38,198 nt of DNA. It comes from CAUUFM01 sp041844335 (GTDB lineage Bacteria; Bacillota; Clostridia; Lachnospirales; Lachnospiraceae). A program made the translations under genes and the position numbers. Location: NCBI GenBank assembly GCA_041844335.1, contig JBGZAX010000085.1:1-38198 (forward strand). The letters run 5' to 3'. Shown here in pieces: positions 7,969 to 16,389 of the stretch. The stretch's first letter is position 1. Every line of letters starts with the position of its first letter. The notes under the pieces were generated by a model. The model ran no database searches. It was given only the letters and a program-made list of their open reading frames with translations, and was not told where the DNA came from.

Positions 7969-8192
7969 AAATAGATACAACGGGCAGTATAGGCAGCATA
8001 ATAACGGTTTTTTTGATACTGATAAATGTAGGCGGTACAGCCAGAGCCTCGGTATTGATATTGGGAATGATGATGAACGAAGAAACAGAAGTAAATGAAA
8101 ATAAAAAAAAGCTTAGGAACTTAATAATATTTTTAGTCCTTGCCAATACTATAACAGGTTTGGCAAGGACAGTGTTAAGCTATTATGTTTAG
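7965..8192 (+). CDS. Small two-helix membrane protein of the transfer operon
   Basis: This 75-residue protein is translationally coupled to the VirB6-like gene by an ATGA overlap. Two hydrophobic segments (about residues 8-35 and 52-72) flank a charged loop, MNEETEVNENKKKLR. I do not recognise the family. The topology would suit an accessory channel component, or a second VirB2-like subunit, inserted between VirB6-like and PrgI-like genes. Confidence 0.6.
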   Translation: MKIDTTGSIGSIITVFLILINVGGTARASVLILGMMMNEETEVNENKKKLRNLIIFLVLANTITGLARTVLSYYV

Positions 8193-8204
8193 GGAGGTGA
8201 TGAC

Positions 8205-8534
8205 TTGGAAGAACAAAATCGTGTATATATACCATACGGAATAAAAAATAGGAGAGAGTATATAAACGGTTTCGGTGTAAAAGAAAGTATTTTGGTTATG
8301 ATAGCCGTTGTGATGGGGGCGGTACTTGCTGTGGTGCTGAATCTTTTCGGAGCAAACGGTCTTATCTGCGGACTTGCTTTTTTGTTCACGCCTACAATAA
8401 CAGCCGTACTTGTGATAAAAGATGAGTGCAATACCTCTTTTTTGGGTTATTTAGCATTTTTAGTAGATTTTAATAAGTCGCAGAAGGTGTACAAGTATAA
8501 ATCCCTACAGGCGATGATGTGGAAAGAAAAATGA
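8205..8534 (+). CDS. PrgI/VirB3-like conjugation membrane protein
   Basis: This 109-residue protein starts at TTG 8205 with GGGAGGTGA 4-5 nt upstream; no ATG fits the site. It has an N-terminal cytosolic segment (VYIPYGIKNRREYINGF), two membrane helices (about residues 28-48 and 52-70) and a C-terminal FNKSQKVYKYKSLQAMMW. Short proteins with this layout immediately before or near VirB4 are PrgI/TcpE/VirB3-like. Here VirB4 is displaced 17 kb downstream, and a pilus cluster intervenes. The end overlaps the prepilin peptidase start through ATGA. Confidence 0.65.
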   Translation: MEEQNRVYIPYGIKNRREYINGFGVKESILVMIAVVMGAVLAVVLNLFGANGLICGLAFLFTPTITAVLVIKDECNTSFLGYLAFLVDFNKSQKVYKYKSLQAMMWKEK

Positions 8535-8920
8535 TAGATATTTTGTATTTATTGGTGCTTTTATTATCATCTATAATTGATATAAAAAAAAGATATGTTT
8601 ATAATTTCACATATATAGCTATTATAGCACTTTTTGCAGCAGATACAGGATTTAGTGAAAAGCTTTTTATAAGAATTGTTTCCGCACTCATTATTACGAT
8701 ACCGATTTTAACATTAACATTAAAGAATGATTTCATAGGAGGAGGTGATATAAAATTCATATTTTGTAATACGTTGATGAACGGTTTTTCAAAAAGCATA
8801 AACGGTATTATTTTAGGCTGTCTTTTACTTACAGTCTATTATTATTTTATAAATAAAAACACTAAAAAGCCTATGCTGCCTTTTTTGAGCATAGGTTTTT
8901 TCATATTTAGGAGGATTTGA
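8531..8920 (+). CDS. tadV: Prepilin peptidase (A24/TadV/CpaA type)
   Basis: This membrane aspartyl protease would remove the leader of type IV/Flp prepilins. The two active-site regions are visible: SSIIDIKKRYVYN near the N-terminus (first Asp) and FIGGGDIKF in the middle (the GxGD motif). It lacks the N-terminal methylase domain of large PilD enzymes, as is usual for TadV/CpaA. At about 129 residues with four or more hydrophobic segments it matches the family. I choose ATG 8531, overlapping the upstream TGA, over GTG 8519, because coupling and the position of the hydrophobic start fit better. It heads an unbroken Tad-like gene run. Confidence 0.85.
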   Translation: MIDILYLLVLLLSSIIDIKKRYVYNFTYIAIIALFAADTGFSEKLFIRIVSALIITIPILTLTLKNDFIGGGDIKFIFCNTLMNGFSKSINGIILGCLLLTVYYYFINKNTKKPMLPFLSIGFFIFRRI

Positions 8921-9798
8921 TGAAAGGCAAACAAGCGATAATAGGAATAACATCTATAGTTTTAGGTTTAGCTACCAGTTTTGTACTGTCACCTATGTAT
9001 CAGAGCGTTTTAGAGAAAAAGGCTGATGTAGTCAGAGTGAAAAATAATATAACAAAGGGGATGCAGATAGGTGAAATTGATTTAGAGGTGGCAAGCGTAG
9101 GAACATACAATATGTCAAACAAGGTAATTAAGAAAAAAGATGATGTACTGGGAAAGTATGCTAAGACAGATATTTATAGCGGAAATTTCATAACAACAGA
9201 TTCTGTAAGCAGCTTTCCTCTTGATAATGACACATATCTTAATAATATACCTGATGACAAGATGGCAATGTCGGTGACCGTACACAGCTTTGCGGCAGGA
9301 CTTTCAAGCAAGCTTTTACAGGGAGATATAGTCAGTATTTTAGTGAAAGAAAGGGACGAGGAAGAGGAGGTATGTACTATTCCTGAATCTTTAAGATATG
9401 TAGAGGTTTTGTCAAGTACGGAAGAATCGGGCTACGATAAAGAAAAAGGGGAACAGTTAAAAGATGAAAAAGAGGGCAATAAAAAGATTGTAACGGTAAC
9501 ACTTCTTGTTAATGGTGAACAGGCATCTCAGTTAGCTATAAACGAGGGCAGTGCAACGCTGCATTTAGCATTACTTGCTAGAGGTGATGAGGAAAAGAAG
9601 AAAGCATTGTTGGAAGAACAGGAACGTTATTTTGACGGTACAAAAAATGATGAGATTAATACTGATGAAAACGGTGTAATTAATGGCAATACCGCTAATT
9701 TCTCTGATGTGAACAAGGCAGTCGGCAGCATAAATAATAAGGGTGAAGCGGGTGAAGCCGTTAATAATGTAGGAAAGGGTGGTGCAAATGATAATTAG
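8920..9798 (+). CDS. cpaB: CpaB/RcpC-like SAF-domain Flp pilus assembly protein
   Basis: This 292-residue protein has an N-terminal membrane anchor (about residues 5-24). A SAF domain follows (VKNNITKGMQIGEIDLEV, DVLGKYAKTDIYSGNFIT), then an RcpC-like region (KMAMSVTVHSFAAGLSSKL, QGDIVSILV, VTVTLLVNGEQASQLA). The last 60 residues are low-complexity, Asn/Gly-rich. In Tad systems CpaB/RcpC acts outside the membrane in pilus stability; in Gram-positives it has no outer-membrane secretin partner. ATG 8920 has AGGAGG 5 nt upstream. It overlaps the next gene. Confidence 0.85.
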   Translation: MKGKQAIIGITSIVLGLATSFVLSPMYQSVLEKKADVVRVKNNITKGMQIGEIDLEVASVGTYNMSNKVIKKKDDVLGKYAKTDIYSGNFITTDSVSSFPLDNDTYLNNIPDDKMAMSVTVHSFAAGLSSKLLQGDIVSILVKERDEEEEVCTIPESLRYVEVLSSTEESGYDKEKGEQLKDEKEGNKKIVTVTLLVNGEQASQLAINEGSATLHLALLARGDEEKKKALLEEQERYFDGTKNDEINTDENGVINGNTANFSDVNKAVGSINNKGEAGEAVNNVGKGGANDN

Positions 9799-10606
9799 TG
9801 TATGGGGTTCTAATGCAAGCGGCAAGACCACCTTTGCAACAAAGCTTGGAGTTACTTTGGACAGCATAAAGAAAAACACCCTAATTATTTACACTGAAAA
9901 CCTATCTGTAGATATATCAAGCATATATCCTTACGAAAAGAATTTTATAAGTATGGGCGATTTATGGCAGATGGACTTAAGTGAAGATGAAATATATAAG
10001 CTAATGCACACAGTTAGAGGAACTGATAATCTTGCATATTTGGCTTATGCACCTAAAGAGAATATATTCAGTTATCCCGTATATGCTAAGTACAACGTAG
10101 TGAAAGTAATAATGCAGCTTGCAGATATGTTTGATTTTCTGATTTTTGACTGTAGCAGCGATGTCAGCAGCAATATGATCTCGATGACCGCACTTGAGAT
10201 GAGCGACATAGTATTTAGAATGTGCAGCGGAACATTTAAGTCTAATTGTTTTTTTGACAGTAATTTACCTCTTTTGTCCGACAGCAGATTTAACGTAGAA
10301 AAGCATATAAATATTTTATCAAGTGCAAGGGACTATGAGGCATTAAGTATATACAGGGCAAAATATGCAACCTCTTACGATTTGGCTTTTGATGAATCAA
10401 TACATAAGCAGTTTATAGAGGGAGAGCTTAACAAAATAAACAAGTCAAAGTATCAAAATACCCTAAACAATATAATAAATAAAGAAATCTTGCTTAAAAA
10501 TGAACTTAAAGTAAAAGGAATTAGTAAAGAGGTATCAAAGCCTAAGAAAAAGTTCACGTTGTTCGGCAAGAAAGCAAAAGAAAATGAGGTGTTTGATGAT
10601 GAATGA
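9788..10606 (+). CDS. CpaE/TadZ-like P-loop ATPase
   Basis: This protein of about 272 residues has an intact N-terminal P-loop, GSNASGKTT (residues 7-15), and a Walker B-like FDFLIFDCSSD. The tail is lysine-rich (KPKKKFTLFGKKAKE). The position between CpaB-like and TadA-like genes is that of CpaE/TadZ, the MinD-like protein that localises Tad pili. The P-loop here is of simple GxxxxGKT form rather than the ParA deviant KGG type. ATG 9788 follows AGGAAAGGG; GTG 9779 is possible but lies inside that site. The end overlaps the TadA gene. Confidence 0.75.
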   Translation: MIISVWGSNASGKTTFATKLGVTLDSIKKNTLIIYTENLSVDISSIYPYEKNFISMGDLWQMDLSEDEIYKLMHTVRGTDNLAYLAYAPKENIFSYPVYAKYNVVKVIMQLADMFDFLIFDCSSDVSSNMISMTALEMSDIVFRMCSGTFKSNCFFDSNLPLLSDSRFNVEKHINILSSARDYEALSIYRAKYATSYDLAFDESIHKQFIEGELNKINKSKYQNTLNNIINKEILLKNELKVKGISKEVSKPKKKFTLFGKKAKENEVFDDE

Positions 10607-11981
10607 TTCTAAAATAGATGATATAAAAAGTGGTGAAAACCTAAATAGTAAAGATGAGATAAAGTACATAAGTTTTGATACTTTGTATAGCGAAATACAG
10701 GGTCATATATCAAGTCAATACTTTGCATTAATGGCAGATGCAACAAACGATAAGCAAAGGCACGCACTGAAAGAGCAAATAAGAAATATTATTGACAAAT
10801 ACATAAGAGATAAAAAAGTGGGTGTAAAAGGATACTCAAGCAATGCAGCGGTATCGCAGAAAATTTATAATGAAATGGTGGAACTATCTATACTGACACC
10901 GTTGCTTGATACCGCAAGGAATGACATAGAAGAGGTGAACATAAACAGGTGGGACGATATAAAGGTACATTATGACACAGGAGAGGTTGCAGCTACAGAT
11001 GAAACATTCAGATCGGCAGAGCATTGCAGCGATGTCATAAAAAGACTTCTAAAAAAAGAAAGCGATATGATAATAGATAAGAGCAGACCGATAGTAAGAG
11101 GACATCTGCATAATAGAATAAGACTTACTATTATGGGCGACGGCGTTATTGATAAGGACATAGGAATAGCGGCATCTCTTAGAATTATAAATCCGAAAAA
11201 ATTTAAAGCGGAGGATTTTATAAACAGGGGTACTATTACAGAAGAAATGCTTTCTGCATTGAGCATATTCAGCAGATATGGAGTAAGTATGTGTATTACG
11301 GGTGAAACCGGCAGCGGAAAGACCACCCTGCTTATATATCTGGCATCTCAGATCCCCTTAAATAAGAGAGTTTATTGTATAGAAGAGGACGTTAGAGAGT
11401 TTGATCTAACGAAAAGAGATGAAAAGGGCAAGGTAATAAATTCAGTAGTACATACGCACACCCAAAAGTCCGATGACAAGGGCAGAAACATAGATCAGGA
11501 TAAATTGCTGGAAACCGCTCTTACAATGAATCCTGATGTAATAGTGGTAAGTGAGATGAAAGGAAAAGAGGCTAATGCGGCTCAAGAAGCTGCAAGAACC
11601 GGACACGCAGTACTTACCACTACACACGCTAAGAGCTGTAGGGCTACATACTGGAGAATGGTGACCCTTTGTAAGATGGGAGTAGATATGGATGAAAATA
11701 CACTTGAGAGATTATGTGTAGAGGCATTCCCTATAGTGGTTTATATAAGAAAAGATGAGGATAACGTAAGGCGAGTCAAGGAGATAACGGAGAGCTATAT
11801 AGATGAAAACGGAAATAAGAGTATAAGAACACTATATAGATTCGTGGTTACGGAAAACAGGGAAGAAAACGGGCGTCTAAAAATAAATGGCTATTATAAA
11901 AAAGAAAACAGCATAAGCGATTATATGAAAAATGAGCTCATAAGCAAAAATATAACAAAAGAGCTGCTTGATTTATTATAG
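10599..11981 (+). CDS. tadA: CpaF/TadA-family secretion ATPase
   Basis: This hexameric ATPase of about 460 residues would power Tad pilus assembly. The N-terminal domain contains RPIVRGHLHNRIRLTI and SLRIINPKKF. Walker A GETGSGKTT is near residues 235-243, the acidic box CIEEDVREFDL follows, Walker B VIVVSEMKGKEA is near 314-325, and the His box TGHAVLTTTHA is near 334-344. All catalytic motifs look intact. TadA and VirB11 are in one superfamily. TadB, TadC and a prepilin peptidase alongside mark this as the Tad branch. Start ATG 10599 (or 10596) follows AGGTG; the more distant 10584 is less likely. TadB follows after 9 nt with its own AGGAGG. Confidence 0.92.
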   Translation: MNDSKIDDIKSGENLNSKDEIKYISFDTLYSEIQGHISSQYFALMADATNDKQRHALKEQIRNIIDKYIRDKKVGVKGYSSNAAVSQKIYNEMVELSILTPLLDTARNDIEEVNINRWDDIKVHYDTGEVAATDETFRSAEHCSDVIKRLLKKESDMIIDKSRPIVRGHLHNRIRLTIMGDGVIDKDIGIAASLRIINPKKFKAEDFINRGTITEEMLSALSIFSRYGVSMCITGETGSGKTTLLIYLASQIPLNKRVYCIEEDVREFDLTKRDEKGKVINSVVHTHTQKSDDKGRNIDQDKLLETALTMNPDVIVVSEMKGKEANAAQEAARTGHAVLTTTHAKSCRATYWRMVTLCKMGVDMDENTLERLCVEAFPIVVYIRKDEDNVRRVKEITESYIDENGNKSIRTLYRFVVTENREENGRLKINGYYKKENSISDYMKNELISKNITKELLDLL

Positions 11982-11990
11982 GAGGCGGTT

Positions 11991-12923
11991 ATGATAATAA
12001 TACTAAAACTGTTCAGCTTTTTACTTATAGAATACGGCATTTTTACCGTTTTTCATCTGACCTACAAGGGACTTAAAGATGACATCAGTATTTTGTTTAC
12101 GCCTAAAGAATACAGTGTAAGAAAAAAGATAGAGCTTGCAAAAGGGATAAAGACGGAAAAGGGTTTTTCATTATTGGTGAAAGAAACGATAGATATGCTG
12201 AAGCTTTTAGACAAAACACACGAGTTTCCGATTGTATGCTTTTCATCTTTTGTATTAGCAATAATTGCGGTGACATTTTGTATGGTGACCGGCAATCTAT
12301 TTCTAACAGTACCGCTTGTTATAGTCGCAGTGGTAGCTCCTTTTGTATATATAAGGCAAAAAAGTCTGATGTACAAAAAAATAATAAATAACGAACTGGA
12401 AACGGCACTATCTATCATAACCAACAGCTATATACGAAGTGATAATATAGTATCTGCCGTAGAGGAGAATATAGAGTATATACACGCACCTATAAAGGGA
12501 CTGTTTCAGAATTTTATATTCAACTGTGATTATATAGACTCAGACCTTAAAAGAAATCTGGTATTATTAAGAAACAGCTTACATAATGAGGTGTTCACCG
12601 AATGGTGCAGCAGCTTAACAGCATGTCAAACAGACAGCAAGCTTAAAGGAACATTGCCGGCAATAGTCAAGAAATTAAGCAACATAAGAATAGTATCGGT
12701 AAGGCTTGACAATATGCTTTATCAGCCGGTAAAAGAATTTATAATGATGGTTATTATTCTTCTTTTCAATATACCGATTTTTTATGTACTAAATAGAGAA
12801 TGGTATAGAATTCTGGTACATACACAGGCAGGACACATCATAATAGCCGTTGTTACCGGCATAGTGGTGTTCAGTGCCTTAAATGTAGTCAGATTGACAA
12901 GACCGATAGAATATAGGAGGTAG
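11991..12923 (+). CDS. tadB: TadB-like type II/IV secretion F-domain membrane protein
   Basis: This 310-residue platform protein has hydrophobic segments at about residues 1-20, 78-118 (two helices), 245-268 and 280-300. The cytosolic region NNELETALSIITNSYIRSDN, then IVSAVEENIEYIHAPI, matches the T2SSF/TadB helical domain. With TadC it would form the inner-membrane platform driven by TadA. The ribosome site AGGAGG precedes ATG 11991; the TadC gene starts 2 nt after the stop. Identification rests on domain pattern and gene order. Confidence 0.8.
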   Translation: MIIILKLFSFLLIEYGIFTVFHLTYKGLKDDISILFTPKEYSVRKKIELAKGIKTEKGFSLLVKETIDMLKLLDKTHEFPIVCFSSFVLAIIAVTFCMVTGNLFLTVPLVIVAVVAPFVYIRQKSLMYKKIINNELETALSIITNSYIRSDNIVSAVEENIEYIHAPIKGLFQNFIFNCDYIDSDLKRNLVLLRNSLHNEVFTEWCSSLTACQTDSKLKGTLPAIVKKLSNIRIVSVRLDNMLYQPVKEFIMMVIILLFNIPIFYVLNREWYRILVHTQAGHIIIAVVTGIVVFSALNVVRLTRPIEYRR

Positions 12924-12925
12924 CT

Positions 12926-13807
12926 ATGGTTGTATATGTGATAGCGACTACAAGCTTTATTTTGTTTGTCGGAGGATATTTCAGATTATTACTATTTGCT
13001 TTTCGTATGCCGAGTATGAAAGCAAATAAGGTAGCAGGACGGATAATAAAGATAAATAAGGGGAATAATATCATCGGACTTTTGATACAGTATCTAAGTT
13101 CCATTATAGAAAAAAGAATAATATTAAGTGAGGGCAAAAAATTAAAGATAGAAAGCTACATAAAGTATTCAGAAAATGAGAACTTATCGGCAAATGCTTA
13201 TGAGGCTGATAAGCTTGCAAGAGTTGTTTTTATAGCAAGTATCGGCATTTTACTACTAAAAATAATCCCTGTAGCATCTATTATTACATTCATAATGGCA
13301 TTTGTATATTATTTCAGGGCGGACAGCAGCTTAGAGGCTGTATACACCAAGAAAAAACAGGAGATAGAGTACGAACTGCCGAGATTTTGTGCAACTATAA
13401 ATCAGGAAATAAAAAATACAACCGATGTAATAGATATTCTTACAAGATATGCTAAAGGGACGGATAAAACATTAAGAAAAGAGCTTTTCATTACCATAGC
13501 GGATATGAAAAGCTCCAACTATGAGGCGGCTTTGGTAAGATTTGAAAGTAGGGTTAGTCTCGGCTCATTATCCGACATAGTACGAGGCTTAATAGGTGTG
13601 ATAAGAGGTGATGATATGAGGACTTATTTTGAGATGTTGTCACACGATCTTGACGAACTTGAGTTGCAAAGACTTGAGGACAGGGCGGCAAAACAGCCGG
13701 ACAAAATAAAGAAATATCAGTTTTTGATACTTAGTGCAATGATTATTATGTATATGGCTGTTATTGCTCTTTATCTTTTTAGTATGGACAGGTCAATGTT
13801 AATGTAA
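12926..13807 (+). CDS. tadC: TadC-like type II/IV secretion F-domain membrane protein
   Basis: This 293-residue partner of TadB has an N-terminal membrane helix (residues 2-22), a helix pair near 95-130, and a C-terminal helix (FLILSAMIIMYMAVIALYLF). The cytosolic domain reads YELPRFCATINQEIKNTTDV, then ILTRYAKGTDKTLRKELF, the expected T2SSF pattern, and ends in ELQRLEDRAAKQPDKIKK before the last helix, as in TadC. The start ATG 12926 lies close behind the TadB stop, with AGGAGG overlapping the end of tadB. Confidence 0.8.
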   Translation: MVVYVIATTSFILFVGGYFRLLLFAFRMPSMKANKVAGRIIKINKGNNIIGLLIQYLSSIIEKRIILSEGKKLKIESYIKYSENENLSANAYEADKLARVVFIASIGILLLKIIPVASIITFIMAFVYYFRADSSLEAVYTKKKQEIEYELPRFCATINQEIKNTTDVIDILTRYAKGTDKTLRKELFITIADMKSSNYEAALVRFESRVSLGSLSDIVRGLIGVIRGDDMRTYFEMLSHDLDELELQRLEDRAAKQPDKIKKYQFLILSAMIIMYMAVIALYLFSMDRSMLM

Positions 13808-13817
13808 AGGAGGGTAT

Positions 13818-14255
13818 ATGTTAGGGAAGTGCAGAAATAAGATTGTATCAATTTTTAAGAATAATTGCGGAGCGGCATATATAGATGCAGCCTTAATAAT
13901 GCTTGCAATTATGACGGTAATAGCAATAATGACAGCATTTTTGCCGATATTTGCTCATATAAACAGGATACATACCTACGCAACCAACGCTGCAAGAATA
14001 ATATCCGTAGAGGGAGGCACAACGCCTGATGCAATTTTCAGGATAGAAGAGTATAAAACAAAAATGGGACTTGATATGGTTAATCTGTATTACACAAACA
14101 GCACATTTTTGTCGGACGGAATAAGCATACAGCTAAACGATGAAATAGTGGTTGAGGCTGACACCATATATTCTTTAAAGGTGCTTAAAATTCCAATAAA
14201 TATACCCATACATACAAAGGCTTTATCAAGAAGTGAGGTGTATCACAAGTTATGA
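13818..14255 (+). CDS. TadE-like pseudopilin (DUF4320-like)
   Basis: This 145-residue protein has a short basic leader, then NCGAAYIDAALIMLAIMTVIA. A Gly is followed by a hydrophobic helix with an acidic residue at about +5, which resembles TadE/TadF pseudopilins and the DUF4320 proteins of clostridial elements. The soluble part contains RIHTYATNAARIISVEGGTT. It would be processed by the peptidase at 8531 and act in pilus initiation. The start has AAAGGAGGG. The stop overlaps the next start as ATGA. Confidence 0.7.
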   Translation: MLGKCRNKIVSIFKNNCGAAYIDAALIMLAIMTVIAIMTAFLPIFAHINRIHTYATNAARIISVEGGTTPDAIFRIEEYKTKMGLDMVNLYYTNSTFLSDGISIQLNDEIVVEADTIYSLKVLKIPINIPIHTKALSRSEVYHKL

Positions 14256-14860
14256 AAAAGAATATTGATATATTAAAAAAAGGACTGATAAATAAGATAA
14301 GAGATAATACGGGAGGTGCATATATAGCAGGAGCCTTTGTAATAATGGGTTTGGTTTTTATATTGGCATTTTTTGCAGAGTATTATAGGATATACAATCA
14401 AATATCGGTTGCCGGCAGAGCATACGAAAAGGCTATGCTATCCGTTGCAATAGAAAACTATGATGAGATATTTCTAAGTACGAGAGAGGCTACACAGATA
14501 GGGGGACTTATGGAGGGAGGAAATGCGGGATTGCCGTTAAATGATACGAACAAAAAGGAAAGCCCTACATTTATAAATGTGAATGATACCGCAGATATAT
14601 CATCAGAGCTGCAAGGACTTTTAAATACGACATTAGAAGAGGACGGCAGTTTGATAGCCTATGACGATTCTGAGCATTTGATGTATTCGCTTAGTGACTT
14701 TAAGATGAGTATAGAAGAAACTACAGCCTACGGAGGCTTTGTAAGATATGAGGCAAAAGGCAGCTTTCATATGGAACTGCCGTTTTACTTACTGGGAATG
14801 GAGGCTGACAGAGTAGTGCTTGATGTTCCGAGTGTCACAGCTTGGAAGAGCAGATTGTAG
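14252..14860 (+). CDS. Second TadE/TadF-like pseudopilin or pilus-associated protein
   Basis: This 202-residue protein has a lysine-rich leader, then DNTGGAYIAGAFVIMGLVF, again a Gly-rich junction before a single hydrophobic helix. The remainder is extracellular-looking and acidic (SSELQGLLNTTLEEDGSL). Architecture and position after the DUF4320-like gene suggest a TadE/TadF-type minor pilin. I do not recognise the soluble domain. It is coupled to the upstream gene by a 4-nt overlap and ends the compact Tad run. Confidence 0.6.
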   Translation: MKKNIDILKKGLINKIRDNTGGAYIAGAFVIMGLVFILAFFAEYYRIYNQISVAGRAYEKAMLSVAIENYDEIFLSTREATQIGGLMEGGNAGLPLNDTNKKESPTFINVNDTADISSELQGLLNTTLEEDGSLIAYDDSEHLMYSLSDFKMSIEETTAYGGFVRYEAKGSFHMELPFYLLGMEADRVVLDVPSVTAWKSRL

Positions 14861-14874
14861 AAAGGGGAAAATTT

Positions 14875-14943
14875 ATGGAACTAAAAAAATTGATATTTAT
14901 GCTTGATGAACCGAAAGGTACGCAAGCATCATATGAGCCTTAA
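14875..14943 (+). CDS. 22-residue small ORF, possible leader peptide
   Basis: ATG 14875 follows AAAGGGGAAAATTT and encodes MELKKLIFMLDEPKGTQASYEP before TAA. It fills the gap between the pseudopilin and NlpC/P60 genes and stops 2 nt before the next ATG, in another frame. The good ribosome site and tight spacing suggest it couples translation of the hydrolase, which has no ribosome site of its own. It could also be the remnant of a longer gene. Confidence 0.45.
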   Translation: MELKKLIFMLDEPKGTQASYEP

Positions 14944-14945
14944 TT

Positions 14946-15725
14946 ATGCAGGCAAGGCTAATAGAGATTGCGGCCAAGGTGGTGTTGTCACGTTTAAGGG
15001 CAAAAAATGAGGAGAATGAGGACAAAAGCCTTGTTATAATCATCATAAGTGCATTAGCCTTTGTTATATTAATTGCTGCGGTATTTACACACATAGTAGT
15101 GAATCCGCTTGCCTCACTTGGTGCATATTTTGATAATTTGGACATAGTAAAAAATATAAAAGAAAGCGTATCGGCAGAGGTTATAGGCTCAGACCCTTAT
15201 GAAGATGACGGCAGTGTAAATGCAAACGCATCTCTAAGCGATGAGGAGATGAACGCACTTATGAATGACCCCGATATAAATGAAGTGATAAAAAAGGCTG
15301 TAGCTTTTTGCGACAGTAAGGTAAAGGCAGGCTGTGCGTATTCTTGGCCACTTAGAGCAAGCGGCAAGGCTTTTGACTGCAGCTCTCTTATGTGGTACGC
15401 ATACAGAAGTGCGGGTATCTTATTATCGGACAGCCAAGGATACAACGGCTGGCCGCCTACATCTGCTTTTCAGGGGCTGTGGTGTGAAAAAAATAACTTG
15501 TTGGTTGATTATAAAGACATCAAAGTCGGAGATTTGTTGTTTTTTAGAAGGGGCTTTGCGGTTGCCGACAGAAGATACAAGGGCATAGGTCACGTGGCTA
15601 TGTATGTGGGAAAAGGAATGATGGTAGAGGCAAAGGGAGAAAGATTCGGACTTGTTTATTCCAAAGTTAAGACAGATACTTTAGTTATGGTCGGCAGACC
15701 CGTATTAAAATTAAAAAGGAGGTAG
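14946..15725 (+). CDS. Membrane-anchored NlpC/P60 cell-wall hydrolase
   Basis: This 259-residue protein has a cytosolic N-terminus, one membrane helix (residues about 28-52, LVIIIISALAFVILIAAVF) and an extracellular C-terminal NlpC/P60 domain. The catalytic Cys is C145 in KAFDCSSLMWYAY and the His is H216 in GIGHVAMYVGKG. A conserved VGDLLFFRR lies between. Such VirB1-like hydrolases open peptidoglycan for the conjugation channel. There is no goose-lysozyme/SLT domain in front, unlike many two-domain TcpG/CwlT proteins. Translation probably depends on the small ORF that ends just upstream. Confidence 0.88.
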   Translation: MQARLIEIAAKVVLSRLRAKNEENEDKSLVIIIISALAFVILIAAVFTHIVVNPLASLGAYFDNLDIVKNIKESVSAEVIGSDPYEDDGSVNANASLSDEEMNALMNDPDINEVIKKAVAFCDSKVKAGCAYSWPLRASGKAFDCSSLMWYAYRSAGILLSDSQGYNGWPPTSAFQGLWCEKNNLLVDYKDIKVGDLLFFRRGFAVADRRYKGIGHVAMYVGKGMMVEAKGERFGLVYSKVKTDTLVMVGRPVLKLKRR

Positions 15726-15729
15726 TATT

Positions 15730-16305
15730 TTGCAGGAAAAAGAACTAAATGAACAATATAAAGATATGCTTTTAAAAAGAAAATATGTAACTACAAAAGA
15801 GCTTGGTGCTATTCTTGGAATAACAAAACAAAGAGTAAACCAGCTAAAAAATAAGTACAACATAGAACCTATGCGGATACATGGGGCGGATATATATTCG
15901 ATAGAAGAGGCGAAAATAATGATAAATAAAAGAAAAGAGTTCTATGCTAATTATGTTCCTTTAAGTTCATTCAGCCAAATTTTGCCGGATAAATGCGAAA
16001 AGCTTAAGAAATGCATTGCACTTGGTTTGCTTAAGACGAAAATTAATGAGATGTTTTGTTATAGTAATGCCGTTTATGTAAACAAAGAAGAGGTTGATGA
16101 GAAAATAAAGGAGCTTTATCAAAAAGATATATCAAATCTTATCACAAAAACTCAAGCTAAAGCAATTTTAGGGGTTACGGCTAAGGAACTTAACGAACTT
16201 ATTACAAAGCACAGCCTGTATTCTATATATTCAGGCTATCAAATGTTTGTGAAAAAAAGTGAGATTTTGGAATTAAGAGATAAACAACAAAAACTTGTAA
16301 AATGA
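15730..16305 (+). CDS. Helix-turn-helix DNA-binding protein, putative regulator
   Basis: This 191-residue protein starts at TTG 15730 after AAAGGAGG. Residues 17-45 (KYVTTKELGAILGITKQRVN) look like a MerR/excisionase-type helix-turn-helix. A second similar unit lies near residues 137-160 (ITKTQAKAILGVTAKELNEL), so the protein may carry two DNA-binding modules around a middle domain. No catalytic motif is visible. It may regulate the transfer operon it ends. Only 4 nt separate it from the NlpC/P60 gene. Confidence 0.6.
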   Translation: MQEKELNEQYKDMLLKRKYVTTKELGAILGITKQRVNQLKNKYNIEPMRIHGADIYSIEEAKIMINKRKEFYANYVPLSSFSQILPDKCEKLKKCIALGLLKTKINEMFCYSNAVYVNKEEVDEKIKELYQKDISNLITKTQAKAILGVTAKELNELITKHSLYSIYSGYQMFVKKSEILELRDKQQKLVK

Positions 16306-16308
16306 ATA

Positions 16309-16338
16309 TTGACAGATATGTTTAGTCAGGTGTAAACT
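16309..16338 (+). promoter_or_regulatory. Candidate promoter of the first toxin-antitoxin module
   Basis: TTGACA at 16309-16314 and TAAACT at 16333-16338 are separated by 18 bp. The -10 lies inside the palindromic AAACTATTTTTAGT, which would let a repressor such as the antitoxin block it. The -35 is consensus; the -10 is only partly so. Confidence 0.55.
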
Positions 16339-16384
16339 ATTTTTAGTGGGATTATACGTCTGTAATATGCAAAGAAAGGAGATA
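16331..16384 (+). repeat. TA leader repeat, copy 1 (operator plus ribosome site)
   Basis: It contains TGTAAACTATTTTTAGT and, after a 12-bp insertion, CTGTAATATGCAAAGAAAGG with the ribosome site. Copy 2 lies at 16897-16938. ACTA/TAGT in the first part forms a small palindrome suited to autoregulation by an antitoxin. Confidence 0.8.
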
Positions 16385-16389
16385 ATTTT

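Noticed and set aside
10599..11981. VirB11 assignment for the secretion ATPase
   Set aside because: TadB, TadC, CpaB and prepilin peptidase next to it, and the CpaF-like N-terminal domain, favour the TadA branch.
15334..15588. 84-codon + strand frame inside the NlpC/P60 gene
   Set aside because: It lies within the catalytic domain, has no ribosome site and no family-like features.
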